A stretch of DNA of 64,000 bases from Gemmata massiliana (GTDB lineage: Bacteria; Planctomycetota; Planctomycetia; Gemmatales; Gemmataceae), in assembly GCF_901538265.1 (NCBI RefSeq), contig NZ_LR593886.1:558001-622000 (forward strand), in the 5' to 3' direction. The notes under the pieces are model-generated. The model did not search any database. It was not told the origin of the DNA and saw nothing but the letters and a program-made list of their open reading frames with translations. A program made the translations under genes and the position numbers. Of the stretch, positions 7,885 through 16,006 are shown one piece after another (within the stretch, counting starts at the first letter, position 1; each line of letters starts with the position of its first letter).

Positions 7885-8994
7885 ATGTCCCGCTCCGGCC
7901 GACCGACCGACGACAAGCCGCTCCCGCCGCTCTACGCCATGACCCACGGCGGGATCGAATCCACTGCGGCCGACGAGATCACCCGCGACATCGGCGGCGA
8001 GGTGAAGAAGACCGCGCGCGGGCTGGTCGTGTTCCGCACGGACACCCTGAACGACAAGGTGCTGTCGCTCCGCACCACGGAAGACGTGTTCCTGATGGCG
8101 TGGGGATCGGACTCTCTCACGTACAAGTCCGAAGACCTTGAAACACTCCGCACCTGGACGGCCCGCAAGCCGGACTGGGACCACCTGTTCAAACTCCACC
8201 ACAAGATCCGGCCCAAAACGAAGGGGCGCCCGACGTACCACCTCGTGTGCCAGATGCAGGGCGAACACGGGTTCCGGCGCTCGGACGCGCGCGCGGCGCT
8301 CATTGAAGGGTTGGCCGGGAAAATTCCCCACGGCTGGCACTACAGCAACGAAAACGCCTGGCTCGAAATCTGGCTGACGATCTATAGCAAAACGGCCGTG
8401 TGCGGCGTGCGCCTCTCGGACCGCACGATGCGCCACCGGACGTACAAGCTGGACCACATCGCGGCGTCTCTGCGCCCGACCGTGGCTGCAGCAATGGTTC
8501 GACTGGCGGGGATCGGGCCGGAAATGACCGTGCTCGATCCGTTCTGCGGGGCCGGAACGATTCTGGCCGAAACGCTCGACGTAGCCGAGAAGCGGAGCCG
8601 CGGAGGGCAGGTCCGTGTGATCGGCGGCGACATCGATCCGAACGCGGTGTTCGTTACGTCACAGAACCTGGAGAACGTCGGCCGCGCGTCCCTCGCACGC
8701 TGGGACGCCACGGCCCTGCCGCTAGAAACCGCGAGCGTGGACCGGATCATATCGAACCCGCCGTTCGGTAAGCAGCTCTCGTCCATCGAGCAGATCGGGC
8801 CACTGTACGAGGCTGCTGCGGAAGAGTGGGACCGCGTGCTAAAACCGGGCGGGCGGGCGGTACTACTCGCGATGGAGCACGAAGGGTTAAAGCGCAGACT
8901 GCACGCGCACCGCTGGTCGCAGGCACGCCAGACTCGCGTGCGGCTGCTCGGTCAACCGGCGATCCTGAGCGTGTGGAACAAGCCCGCAATATGA
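7885..8994 (+). CDS. THUMP/Trm-type RNA guanine-N2 methyltransferase
   Basis: A 369-aa SAM-dependent methyltransferase. The first half has the ferredoxin-like plus THUMP-like arrangement of RNA-binding domains (GGIESTAADEI at residue 23 or so). The second half is a Rossmann fold with DPFCGAGTILAE as motif I, GGDIDPNAV as motif II and SNPPFGKQL as catalytic motif IV. N-P-P-F is the signature of enzymes modifying exocyclic amines of bases; the closest relatives are TrmN/Trm14 (m2G6 in tRNA) and RlmL-type rRNA enzymes. Which RNA it modifies cannot be decided here. ATG at 7885 is chosen; an upstream TTG at 7858 is also in frame. It stands alone, with a large hairpin six bases after its stop. Confidence 0.82.
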   Translation: MSRSGRPTDDKPLPPLYAMTHGGIESTAADEITRDIGGEVKKTARGLVVFRTDTLNDKVLSLRTTEDVFLMAWGSDSLTYKSEDLETLRTWTARKPDWDHLFKLHHKIRPKTKGRPTYHLVCQMQGEHGFRRSDARAALIEGLAGKIPHGWHYSNENAWLEIWLTIYSKTAVCGVRLSDRTMRHRTYKLDHIAASLRPTVAAAMVRLAGIGPEMTVLDPFCGAGTILAETLDVAEKRSRGGQVRVIGGDIDPNAVFVTSQNLENVGRASLARWDATALPLETASVDRIISNPPFGKQLSSIEQIGPLYEAAAEEWDRVLKPGGRAVLLAMEHEGLKRRLHAHRWSQARQTRVRLLGQPAILSVWNKPAI

Positions 8995-9000
8995 TCTCGT

Positions 9001-9075
9001 GGCGCAAGGGCGCTCGATCTGGTGTTACGGCTGACTTCAGTCCTTCCCCAGCACCAGATCGAGCGCCCTTGCGCC
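9001..9075. repeat. Perfect 24-bp inverted repeat built from a gene tail
   Basis: Arms 9001-9024 and 9052-9075 are exact complements separated by 27 bp. Each arm, read outward-in, encodes G-A-R-A-L-D-L-V. The right arm continues on the minus strand as L-G-K-D and a TGA stop. That is the C-terminal signature (DLVLGKE) of the Gemmata family gene at 48356-49036. It sits between the convergent methyltransferase and esterase genes and probably serves as a bidirectional terminator. Confidence 0.75.
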
Positions 9076-9118
9076 GCGGAGTGTGTTGCGTTGGGGGAAG
9101 GTTGTCATCGCGCTCCAC

Positions 9119-9889
9119 TCACTTCTTCGGCTTGCGCTTCTGCGCAAAGATCCAGTTCCAGAACTCCTTCTCCTCGAACGCGGGCGACCAACTGTTATGC
9201 CCCGCTTTCGGGTACTCGGTGTACTTCGGCTCCGCGCCGACTTTCTTGAGCGCGTCGACGATCTCGCGCGAGCCACGTACCGGCACCGCGGTGTCGGCGT
9301 CGCCGTGGAACGCCCACACCGGAACGTGGGCGATGTCTTTCGCCTTGCTCACGTCGCCGGCGCCGCAAATCGATACACACGCGGCGAACAATTCGGGCCG
9401 GCGCTGCACCGCGTCGAGCGCCCCGTAGCCGCCCATTGACATCCCGACGACGTACACACGGTCCGGATCGATGGGCAAATCCTTGAGGAGCGAATCTGTC
9501 AGTGCGAGCGCGAGTTTCAGCGGCTCGCTGATCTCCGGGGACTTGTAGCTCCCCTTCTCCCACGGCACCTCGACCCAGCGCTTACCTTCCGGACATTGCG
9601 GCACGACCACGAACGCCTTCTCTGCGGCGACTTCCGGCCGCGTCGTGACGCTCGGCTGCTTGTCCTTCCAGAACCACACGAGCTGCTTCTTGTTGTCAGT
9701 GCCGCGTTCGCCGGCTCCGTGTAAGATCAGGACGAGTGGATACTTCTTTCCGGCTTCCGCGTCGGCCGGCTTTATCAGCCGGTAAGGGAGTGTCTTCCCG
9801 TCGGCCTTGAACTCTTTGGCCTCCGGTTCCACAGCACCCGCGGCCGTGGACGAGAGCGTAAACGCGAACGCCGTGAGCACCTGACGCAT
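9119..9889 (-). CDS. Exported alpha/beta-hydrolase esterase
   Basis: A 256-aa secreted hydrolase. The first 19 residues are a signal peptide ending A-A-G-A. Family marks of PHB-depolymerase/prolyl-oligopeptidase-like esterases are the oxyanion loop ILHGAGERGTD (55-65), nucleophile elbow GMSMGGYG with S151, acid D199 in HGDADTAVP, and H231 in AGHNSW. All three catalytic residues are present. Relatives act on carbohydrate esters or polyesters, so a role in degrading plant or algal material outside the cytoplasm is plausible but unproven. The catalytic half resembles the first domain of the tandem esterase at 23880. It lies downstream of the unknown exported protein, with a hairpin between. Confidence 0.83.
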   Translation of the reverse strand: MRQVLTAFAFTLSSTAAGAVEPEAKEFKADGKTLPYRLIKPADAEAGKKYPLVLILHGAGERGTDNKKQLVWFWKDKQPSVTTRPEVAAEKAFVVVPQCPEGKRWVEVPWEKGSYKSPEISEPLKLALALTDSLLKDLPIDPDRVYVVGMSMGGYGALDAVQRRPELFAACVSICGAGDVSKAKDIAHVPVWAFHGDADTAVPVRGSREIVDALKKVGAEPKYTEYPKAGHNSWSPAFEEKEFWNWIFAQKRKPKK

Positions 9890-9973
9890 AGAAGCTCCGA
9901 GTCATTCGTTCCGGTGGGAATGAGATGAGCAGTGAGTCGTGTGACTGGGCGCGGTTCGTTTGCAAGAAGCAGC

Positions 9974-10032
9974 AGCCCGAAATCCGATCACAGGCAAGCG
10001 ATCGTCGCCTGTCGGTGATCGGGTTCCGGGCT
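9974..10032 (-). terminator. Imperfect hairpin downstream of the exported HEAT/STN-like gene
   Basis: AGCCCG...GATCA (9974-9990) pairs with TGATC...CGGGCT (10016-10032), with a second inner stem CAGGC/GCCTG (9991-9995 with 10007-10011). It lies 28 bp past the stop of the gene ending at 10061 on the minus strand. There is no long T-run. Confidence 0.45.
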
Positions 10033-10060
10033 GTGAAGTTTATCGACCCGCCGCGTCGCA

Positions 10061-11452
10061 TTACGGGAGCGGGACGTTTTTGAACTCGAACGTCACTTCG
10101 TGGGTGACGGTGTGCCACTCCGTGAGCACGAGCCGCGTGGGGGCGCTGAGCTTGAACGGAGCGGGACGCCCGGTGCGGCGGTCGTCCGGCCCGAACATCA
10201 GCGTCATCTGGTACCCGCCCGGCGTGTAGCTGCTCGACTGCATTCCGTAGCTGAAGTATTTGTTCCCGTTCTCGTCCGACAGCTCGATCCGCTGTTGGAG
10301 ATTGTTGGCCCACATGTAGTCGTCCCCGCGGCGCGGGTCCACCGGTGCGCGATTCTTGGCGGTCACGTTGACCGTGTACACGCCCTTGTTGTTCGCGTCG
10401 GCGTCGACGCTGGTCACTTCGAGGTCCGCGGTGCGCCCGGTGAAGCTCTTCTTCTTCACCTTTAGTGGGTCCGTGACCGTCACTTCGGGCGACGTGCCCG
10501 AGAGCAGTTCGATGCGCACGCGCCCCTTCAGTTCCTTGATGCTCGTCGCGCCGCGGTCGACGCGGGTCAGGTTCACGCTCATCGACTGGTTGTGTGAGCG
10601 GTTCCCCTGGTTGTAGTAGCCCGACCGGTATGCGTAATTGTTGTTCTCGCGCGGGGGCAGCATGGACCCGCCCAAGTTGTCGGTCGCAACGACCAGCTCC
10701 GGTTGCGAGATGCTGAGCATCGGGTTCTTTGGTTCGGACTGCACCTGGAAGCTCAGGCTCATGTACTCGGTGACGCGGTCGCTCCCCCCGCGCCGGCTGA
10801 GGTTGGAGAGTTGCACGCTGCGGTTGCAGTTGATGTTGGTGGCGGTGAACCGGAACGGCCCCGCGTAGGCCATGTAGGGGCTTACGGAGTCCTGGTTGTA
10901 GAGTCGGATCGTATCGTCCTGGTAGTCCGTTTGTACCGTACACCCGCACGCGGTCGCTACAGCATCGATGGCCTTCCAGAACGGCGCATCGTTGAACTCG
11001 AAGGAGTGCTTCGTGTTCATTTGCATGTTGCTGGTATCGATCTTGTAGCCGGTTTGCTTGGCGATGTCCGTGACGATGTCCTGGGCACTCTGGTCCTTCG
11101 CGCTGAGGGTGACCAGTTTGGGCGCCACGAGGCGCTCGAAGTCCAGCTTCTTGACGAGTACCGCGAGCCGGCGCTGGACCTCCGGGTTGTCGGTCGCCAG
11201 CAGCACGCGGCGCATGTAGGGTAGCGCCCGTTCGCCCTGTGCGGCTAGGTCGCGTCCGGCCTGTTCGCGGGTGCGCCAGTCCTCGGCCCCGAGGTCTTTA
11301 ATCATCTGTTCAACGGCCGCGTCCCCCGGCCGATCGGCCACCATTGGCATCGAGGCCGCCGAACCGGAGTCGTAGTACCGTTCTTTCCCACCGACCGCGA
11401 ACGTCGTGACGAGTAGCAACCCGAATACGGCCGTGATGGGCGTCGTGCGCAT
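10061..11452 (-). CDS. Exported protein of unknown function with HEAT-like and secretin/STN-like parts
   Basis: A 463-aa protein with an N-terminal signal sequence (about residues 1-21). Residues 45-100 (AVEQMIKDLGAEDWRTREQAGRDLAAQGERALPYMRR in outline) match the HEAT-like repeat that planctomycete exported proteins use, in which damaged-or-halved steps alternate. Residues 105-185 (LVTLSAKDQSAQDIV, then FEFNDAPFWKAIDAV) resemble an STN-type alpha/beta unit found before secretins and sensor domains. The rest is predicted beta-rich and ends FEFKNVPLP. The Asn/Tyr-rich stretch around residues 270-300 is low complexity. I do not recognise a named family. It is probably periplasmic. ATG at 11452 fits the signal peptide. 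Confidence 0.6.
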   Translation of the reverse strand: MRTTPITAVFGLLLVTTFAVGGKERYYDSGSAASMPMVADRPGDAAVEQMIKDLGAEDWRTREQAGRDLAAQGERALPYMRRVLLATDNPEVQRRLAVLVKKLDFERLVAPKLVTLSAKDQSAQDIVTDIAKQTGYKIDTSNMQMNTKHSFEFNDAPFWKAIDAVATACGCTVQTDYQDDTIRLYNQDSVSPYMAYAGPFRFTATNINCNRSVQLSNLSRRGGSDRVTEYMSLSFQVQSEPKNPMLSISQPELVVATDNLGGSMLPPRENNNYAYRSGYYNQGNRSHNQSMSVNLTRVDRGATSIKELKGRVRIELLSGTSPEVTVTDPLKVKKKSFTGRTADLEVTSVDADANNKGVYTVNVTAKNRAPVDPRRGDDYMWANNLQQRIELSDENGNKYFSYGMQSSSYTPGGYQMTLMFGPDDRRTGRPAPFKLSAPTRLVLTEWHTVTHEVTFEFKNVPLP

Positions 11453-11942
11453 TGAGGTTCCTCGGGGCCGATCAAAGAGGTTAATCGGAGCGGGGCGCGG
11501 ACACGGATTCTAGCCTACCAGTCGAACAAAACGCTCTCAAGGGGCTGGCAACCGGCTCGTTACGTGATTTTGCAAAGATTCACTCAAGCTTGCCACGATC
11601 GGTGATTCATCCTTTTGCAACGATTGTGCCTTTGGCGCGGAATAGTGTACCGGTGGGTTGAGTGGCGTATTTGTGTAACGGGCGCATTTGTGGAGTGATG
11701 TTGTTGACTGGCTTCGTTCGGTGGGCGATTATTTCGCCGGGGCTCGGCCCCAGCAAGCCCCGTTGCGAATCACCGCTCGTGAATCCGGAGCCGATTGAGA
11801 TCCGGTTGTGCCGGTCGCGCCGGCGGTGGGTAAAATGGGGGTGTGGACGGATTCGCACCCGGCCGTTGTGAAAGGTTCTGTCACCGGCTAGGCTTTATAT
11901 TGTTGGACGTGCCCCTCTGACGAACAACCGAGGCACAAGGCC
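11453..11942. other. 490-bp intergenic region, lower GC, no gene seen
   Basis: Between the divergent exported-protein and sigma-factor genes. Short open frames on both strands (252 and 210 bp) have no start signal or recognisable content. A TATATT at 11896-11901 could be a -10 element for the sigma gene, but no -35 sits at the right distance. CGAATCACC and GATTCACTC/GGTGATTCAT elements recur, hinting at operator sites, without a clear palindrome. Confidence 0.5.
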
Positions 11943-12668
11943 GTGGATGCCGATACTCCGTTCACCGCGGTGGACCGCGACCTGCTTAAACGGTGTTTGA
12001 ACCGCGAGCCGGGGTCGTGGAACGACTTCGTGGACCGGTTCCTCAGCCTCATCTACCACACGATCGGGTACACGGCGCACCTGCGCAGTGCCCGTGTCGG
12101 CCCCGAGGACGTCGAGGACATCGCGGCCGAAGTGCTCCTCCAGATCGTCGCGAACAACTTCAAAGTGCTCCGCGAGTTCCGCAAGCAGTCCAGCCTCGCG
12201 ACGTACCTCGCGGTCGTGGCCCGGCGCATATGCGTTCACGAACTGGTCCGGCGCCAGAAGGTGAAGGACGCCATCAAGCGCGGCGAGTCGCGGTTGGCGG
12301 AGCCGGAGCCCGACGACGCACCGGCCGCACAAAAGGGCATGGAGAGCCTCGAAGAAGTCGAGAAGTTGCTCCGGCGGCTCTCGGGGCGGGAGAAAGAAAT
12401 CGTCCGGCTCTACTATCTTGAGGGCCGCACTTACGAAGAGATCAGCACGGAAACGGACGTCCCGGTGAACACCATCGGTGCGGTGCTGTCGCGTGCGCGC
12501 AAGAAGCTCCGCGAAACGGCCAGCGCCGGCAGCTCCGCGATGCCCGATCCGCGCACGGTGAAAGTGCCCAAGGCCCCTCCCATTGCGACGCCAAAGCCGC
12601 CTAAGGCACCCAAGTCCAAGTCGAAGATGGAGCCGATCCCGGAACACAGGACCGAAGCGTCGGAGTAA
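11943..12668 (+). CDS. RNA polymerase sigma factor, ECF-like
   Basis: A 241-aa sigma-70 family protein. Region 2 covers about residues 25-105 (FVDRFLSLIYHTIG, EDVEDIAAEVLLQI, then SSLATYLAVVARRICVHELVRR). Region 4 covers about 135-195 (LLRRLSGREKEIVRLYYLEGRTYEEISTE, then NTIGAVLSRARKKLRE). There is no region 1 or 3, as in ECF factors. After region 4 is a Lys/Pro-rich tail of some 45 residues (repeated P-K-x-P), unusual for the family and possibly a regulatory or nucleic-acid-binding extension. The start is a GTG at 11943; no nearby ATG is in frame. No anti-sigma gene is adjacent, so how it is controlled is unknown. Confidence 0.85.
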   Translation: MDADTPFTAVDRDLLKRCLNREPGSWNDFVDRFLSLIYHTIGYTAHLRSARVGPEDVEDIAAEVLLQIVANNFKVLREFRKQSSLATYLAVVARRICVHELVRRQKVKDAIKRGESRLAEPEPDDAPAAQKGMESLEEVEKLLRRLSGREKEIVRLYYLEGRTYEEISTETDVPVNTIGAVLSRARKKLRETASAGSSAMPDPRTVKVPKAPPIATPKPPKAPKSKSKMEPIPEHRTEASE

Positions 12669-12770
12669 ACCGAAGCGGGCCGTATATTGGCCCTCTTCGG
12701 GCGTTTCGTTGTCCATTTCCCGTCGTCTGTTTTGAACTTCGCCCAGTCCACATCACAACGCGATTTCACT

Positions 12771-13907
12771 ATGAGCGAACCATCGCACGCGGCGGGGTGT
12801 CCGTCGGGGGTCAGCCACGACCGTAACCTGCCGGACACCGACCTCTTGTCCCCGCTCACGATTCGCGGGGTCACGTTCCGGAACCGCATCGTTGTTTCGC
12901 CGATGTGCCAATACTGTGCGACCGACGGTATGGCAGACGACTGGCACCTCGTTCACCTCGGGAGCCGCGCGGCCGGCGGCGCTGGACTTGTATTCGTGGA
13001 GGCGACCGCGGTCGCGCCCGAGGGGCGCATCACACCGGGCGATCTCGGCATCTGGAGCGACGCCCACGCCGAGGCGCTCGCTCGCATTGCGGCGTTCGTG
13101 ACACGAATGGGCGCGGTACCCGGTATCCAGATCGCGCACGCTGGGCGAAAGGCGAGTTGTGACCTTCCGTGGCAGGGCGGGGAACAACTCGCGCTGAATG
13201 CTGGCGGGTGGCAACACGTGGCGCCGAGCGCGATTCCCTTTACCGAGGGCAGCCGTGCGCCGACGGCGCTCGATGAAGCCGGTATTCGGGCCATCACCGA
13301 GCAGTTCCGAGTCGCGGCCCAGCGTGCAGTGAAGGCCGGTTTCCGCGTCATCGAGATCCACTCGGCCCACGGCTACTTGCTGCACGAGTTCCTTTCGCCG
13401 CTCTCGAACCACCGCACGGACCAGTACGGCGGCAGCCTCGAAAACCGGATGCGACTCGTCCTCGAAACGACCAAAGCCGTTCGCGCTGTGCTCCCGCAAG
13501 ACCTACCACTGTTCGTGCGCATCTCGGCGACAGATTGGGTCGAGGGCGGGTGGGACTTGCCGCAATCGGTGGAACTCGCGAAGGCGCTCAAGCCGCTCGG
13601 CGTCGACTTGATCGACTGTTCGAGCGGTGCGCTCGTGCCGCATGCGAAGATCCCGGTCGGGAAGGGGTATCAGGTACCGTTCGCGGACGAGATTCGTGCT
13701 AAAACCGGATTACTGACGGGCGCCGTTGGTCTGATTACGGACCCGCATCAGGCGAACGAGGTCGTCACGTCCGGGGCGGCCGATCTGGTGCTCCTCGCGC
13801 GCGAAATGTTGCGCGAACCGTACTGGGCGCTGAAGGCTCAACAAGCTCTGAGCCAGGAACCCGCGTGGCCCACGCAATACGGCTACGCCGTGAAACGGAG
13901 GACGTGA
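12771..13907 (+). CDS. NADH:flavin oxidoreductase, Old Yellow Enzyme family (YqjM-like)
   Basis: A 378-aa FMN-dependent ene-reductase. LLSPLTIRGVTFRNRIVVSPMCQY at about 27-50 is the conserved start of the TIM barrel with the YqjM-type Cys (C48 or so) that tunes the flavin. QIAHAGRKAS is the substrate-side loop. The family signature EIHSAHGYLLHEFLSPLSNHRTDQYGGS spans the middle, and GLITDPHQAN and LAREMLREPYWA bind the FMN phosphate. It reduces activated C=C bonds using NAD(P)H; the physiological substrate is not known. ATG at 12771 replaces a longer frame that would begin inside the sigma-gene terminator region. It is monocistronic and convergent with rplT. Confidence 0.88.
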   Translation: MSEPSHAAGCPSGVSHDRNLPDTDLLSPLTIRGVTFRNRIVVSPMCQYCATDGMADDWHLVHLGSRAAGGAGLVFVEATAVAPEGRITPGDLGIWSDAHAEALARIAAFVTRMGAVPGIQIAHAGRKASCDLPWQGGEQLALNAGGWQHVAPSAIPFTEGSRAPTALDEAGIRAITEQFRVAAQRAVKAGFRVIEIHSAHGYLLHEFLSPLSNHRTDQYGGSLENRMRLVLETTKAVRAVLPQDLPLFVRISATDWVEGGWDLPQSVELAKALKPLGVDLIDCSSGALVPHAKIPVGKGYQVPFADEIRAKTGLLTGAVGLITDPHQANEVVTSGAADLVLLAREMLREPYWALKAQQALSQEPAWPTQYGYAVKRRT

Positions 13908-13988
13908 GAAAGAGATTGGGCCGCAGTTATCGTCGCGCCGCGAGCGGTTGGTAAACACGATTCGCTTGAGCGCGACAGAGGCGGGCAG

Positions 13989-14033
13989 AAAAGCCAAGAG
14001 CCCGGGGCAAGCTGCCCCGGGCTCTTGGCTTTT
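13989..14033. terminator. Bidirectional terminator between the ene-reductase and rplT
   Basis: Perfect 21-bp stem (13989-14009 with 14013-14033) around a three-base loop. The arms begin with AAAA and end with TTTT, so a U-run follows in either direction. It ends seven bases before the rplT stop. Confidence 0.92.
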
Positions 14034-14039
14034 CGATCT

Positions 14040-14417
14040 TTAGGCCTTCTTGGGGGCGTGTTCGGCGAGGGTCGCCTTCACGAGTTCGACCAGTTTATCG
14101 AACGCGGCCGGATCGTGGATGGCGGTTTCCGACAGCGACTTGCGGTCGAGCATCACGTTGGCCAGTTGCAGCCCGTGCATGAACTCGCTGTACCGCAGCC
14201 CGCGCATGCGGCACGCCGCGTTGATGCGGACGATCCAGATGCGGCGGTACTGGCGCTTCTTCGTCTTGCGGTCGCGGAAGGCGTACACGCGGGACCGGAT
14301 GAGCGTGGTCATCGCCATCCGGAACAGGTTGTGCCGACCGAGGCGGAAGCCCTTGGTGAGCTTGCGCGTGCGCTTCTTACGGGCCGCCGTTGTTGCTTTA
14401 CTACGAGCGCGAACCAT
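14040..14417 (-). CDS. rplT: 50S ribosomal protein L20 (bL20)
   Basis: A 125-aa protein. The N-terminus MVRARSKATTAARKKRTRKLTKGF is the long basic extension that threads into 23S rRNA. The conserved core includes RVYAFRDRKTKKRQYRRIWIVRINAACR and GLRYSEFMHGL. Slightly longer than the usual 117-120 residues, with an A-P-K-K-A tail. It is needed for early 50S assembly and in several bacteria represses its own operon by binding mRNA. It follows rpmI by 89 bp on the same strand. infC, usually first in this operon, is not adjacent. Confidence 0.97.
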   Translation of the reverse strand: MVRARSKATTAARKKRTRKLTKGFRLGRHNLFRMAMTTLIRSRVYAFRDRKTKKRQYRRIWIVRINAACRMRGLRYSEFMHGLQLANVMLDRKSLSETAIHDPAAFDKLVELVKATLAEHAPKKA

Positions 14418-14506
14418 GACCGTGATCCCTTATGAAGAATGTTGATGAATAAGAGCGTTTAGTGCCCCGCCTGCACCCACGTTGAGAACGGCAGAGCGGT
14501 GCGAGT

Positions 14507-14713
14507 TTAGAGAACGCCGAGGGCGATCTTGTACTTCTTCTGCACCTTGGGGCGGTCGCCGATGATGCCGGCCCGACGGAGCTGCCGCTTCCGCTTGGCC
14601 TTCATGTGGGCGTTCAAGTGGCGCCGACCGACTTTGCCGTACTTCAGCTTGCCGGTGGCGGTCACGCGGACCCGCTTTTTGACGCTCTTGTTCGTCTTGT
14701 TCTTGGTGGCCAT
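14507..14713 (-). CDS. rpmI: 50S ribosomal protein L35 (bL35)
   Basis: A 68-aa basic protein matching bL35 over its whole length: MATKNKTNKSVKKRVRVT, GRRHLNAHMKAKRKRQLRR and the closing KVQKKYKIALGVL. It is first in an rpmI-rplT operon. The 5' region (up to about 160 bases) contains two or more stable hairpins, which may be a ribosomal-protein leader. The initiator ATG at 14713 is unambiguous. Confidence 0.97.
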   Translation of the reverse strand: MATKNKTNKSVKKRVRVTATGKLKYGKVGRRHLNAHMKAKRKRQLRRAGIIGDRPKVQKKYKIALGVL

Positions 14714-14738
14714 GATCCGAATGCTCCGTGCGGGGGAG

Positions 14739-14788
14739 CGGAGGTCGAGCCTCCGTCTTGGGTTCCCCGTGGCACTGGGGTTAGAACC
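14739..14788 (-). promoter_or_regulatory. Structured 5' leader of rpmI-rplT (candidate autoregulatory site)
   Basis: On the minus strand before rpmI, two hairpins follow each other: GGTTC..GAACC with inner CCCC/GGGG pairs (14761-14788), and CGGAGG/CCTCCG with a five-base loop (14739-14755). L20 of other bacteria represses this operon through a leader structure, so a similar role is possible. A TACAAT on the minus strand (14873-14878) could be the -10 box. No known leader family was matched. Confidence 0.35.
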
Positions 14789-14992
14789 GCCCCTCCGGGA
14801 ACGCCCGAAGGTCCGAGTGGCGGCTCGCGGAACCGGGCGCGTGGTGCGACCGGTAAAAAACTCGGAAACGTGATTGTAGGAACCGTGAGAACGGCCGGGA
14901 AGGGGCGCGGACGGATCTCCGTTGCGCCGATTCTGGTCCGGCGAAGGGCTCTCTTGCGGCGGGCGTCGTTATCTTAACGTGTTGCCATTAAA

Positions 14993-16006
14993 TTATTTGG
15001 GTTCCAATGGAATGTCGGCAATGGTTGCGAACTCGACCGGCTTAAACGTGCGTACCGAACCATCGAGCATGAGGAACTGAGCCGGTTTACCGTCCGGGCC
15101 ACCGAAACTTTGCGGGTGGGCATTTTGGCGGAGTCGCGGATCACGGGCATTAAGCGGATCACCCCACGCCCGGAAATGGGACGACACTTCTCCCGCGAAG
15201 ATCGTGTTCGACGCGCCCGCCGGGAAACTGTCGAGCGTTTTGGGGCCGTTGCCCAACACCACGTGAACGCTTCCCGCAAAGTGACTTACGCCCAAGCCGT
15301 TTACCTTATCCTCGCTGTGGGCCGGGTTCAGAAATACGTAGACCTGTTCACTCATCGGAGCCGCGTTCGCGGGATCGTTCCACGGTTTCGTGAAATCAAT
15401 TTGAGCGTGAATGTTCTTGTTGTACATGTGCGGGAGTATCGCGGTCTGCCAGGAATGCATCGGCCGGCCGGTCGTGTCGAACCGGGATTGCGGGAGTTGC
15501 GCGTGTTTGCTCCGGTAACTGTTGCTGGTTTCGCCGATTTTTTCCAGGTGGTCGCGCACGCGGTATTCGTTTGAGAAGTTCGAGTCTACGAATGGCTCCT
15601 TGGAACGGATCAGCCAGCCGGCTTGATGAACCAGTCCTGTCGCAGCAATGCCCGCCACGAACATCACGATTACGAGCGTCACAAACTGAATCGTTCGCTT
15701 CGCGGGCCAGTGGGCTTGCGGTTCAGGTTCTGATTGAGTTGCGGCGTACAACCAGCGAAAGAAGACGTGTGCGCCGACCGTTACGGCGACGAGGCACACG
15801 ACCGCGGACACGACCGATGCCGCGTCGGGGTTCAACTGGGGTACGATGCGTTGGAGGTAGTACACCCAACCGAACGCCAACGTAACCGGGATTTCAAAAA
15901 GGAAAAAGAGGCCCGCGCAGGCGAGGAAGAAGACGCACGCCGTGAACAGCAGTGCTCCGCCGGCGACCAGCGCGGCCCACACGATCACGCGAGTTCGCTT
16001 GCGCAT
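14993..16006 (-). CDS. DUF1559-like membrane protein
   Basis: A 337-aa protein. Hydrophobic segments at about 8-45, 60-80 and 105-135 precede a C-terminal domain of some 200 residues (from SNEYRVRDHLEKIGE). That domain ends with the DUF1559-type F-L-M-L-D-G-S-V-R motif and has the M-H-S-W-Q-T-A-I-L-P-H-M segment before it. Typical DUF1559 proteins of planctomycetes carry a pilin-like N-terminal helix; this one has a multi-helix membrane part instead. The ATG at 16006 overlaps the stop of the upstream gene as TAATG, so translation is coupled. Function unknown; likely a membrane pair with its neighbour. Confidence 0.65.
   Translation of the reverse strand: MRKRTRVIVWAALVAGGALLFTACVFFLACAGLFFLFEIPVTLAFGWVYYLQRIVPQLNPDAASVVSAVVCLVAVTVGAHVFFRWLYAATQSEPEPQAHWPAKRTIQFVTLVIVMFVAGIAATGLVHQAGWLIRSKEPFVDSNFSNEYRVRDHLEKIGETSNSYRSKHAQLPQSRFDTTGRPMHSWQTAILPHMYNKNIHAQIDFTKPWNDPANAAPMSEQVYVFLNPAHSEDKVNGLGVSHFAGSVHVVLGNGPKTLDSFPAGASNTIFAGEVSSHFRAWGDPLNARDPRLRQNAHPQSFGGPDGKPAQFLMLDGSVRTFKPVEFATIADIPLEPK

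Noticed and set aside
11607..11871. Two short opposing frames in the 490-bp gap before the sigma gene
   Set aside because: No ribosome site, no recognisable content, overlapping each other on opposite strands.
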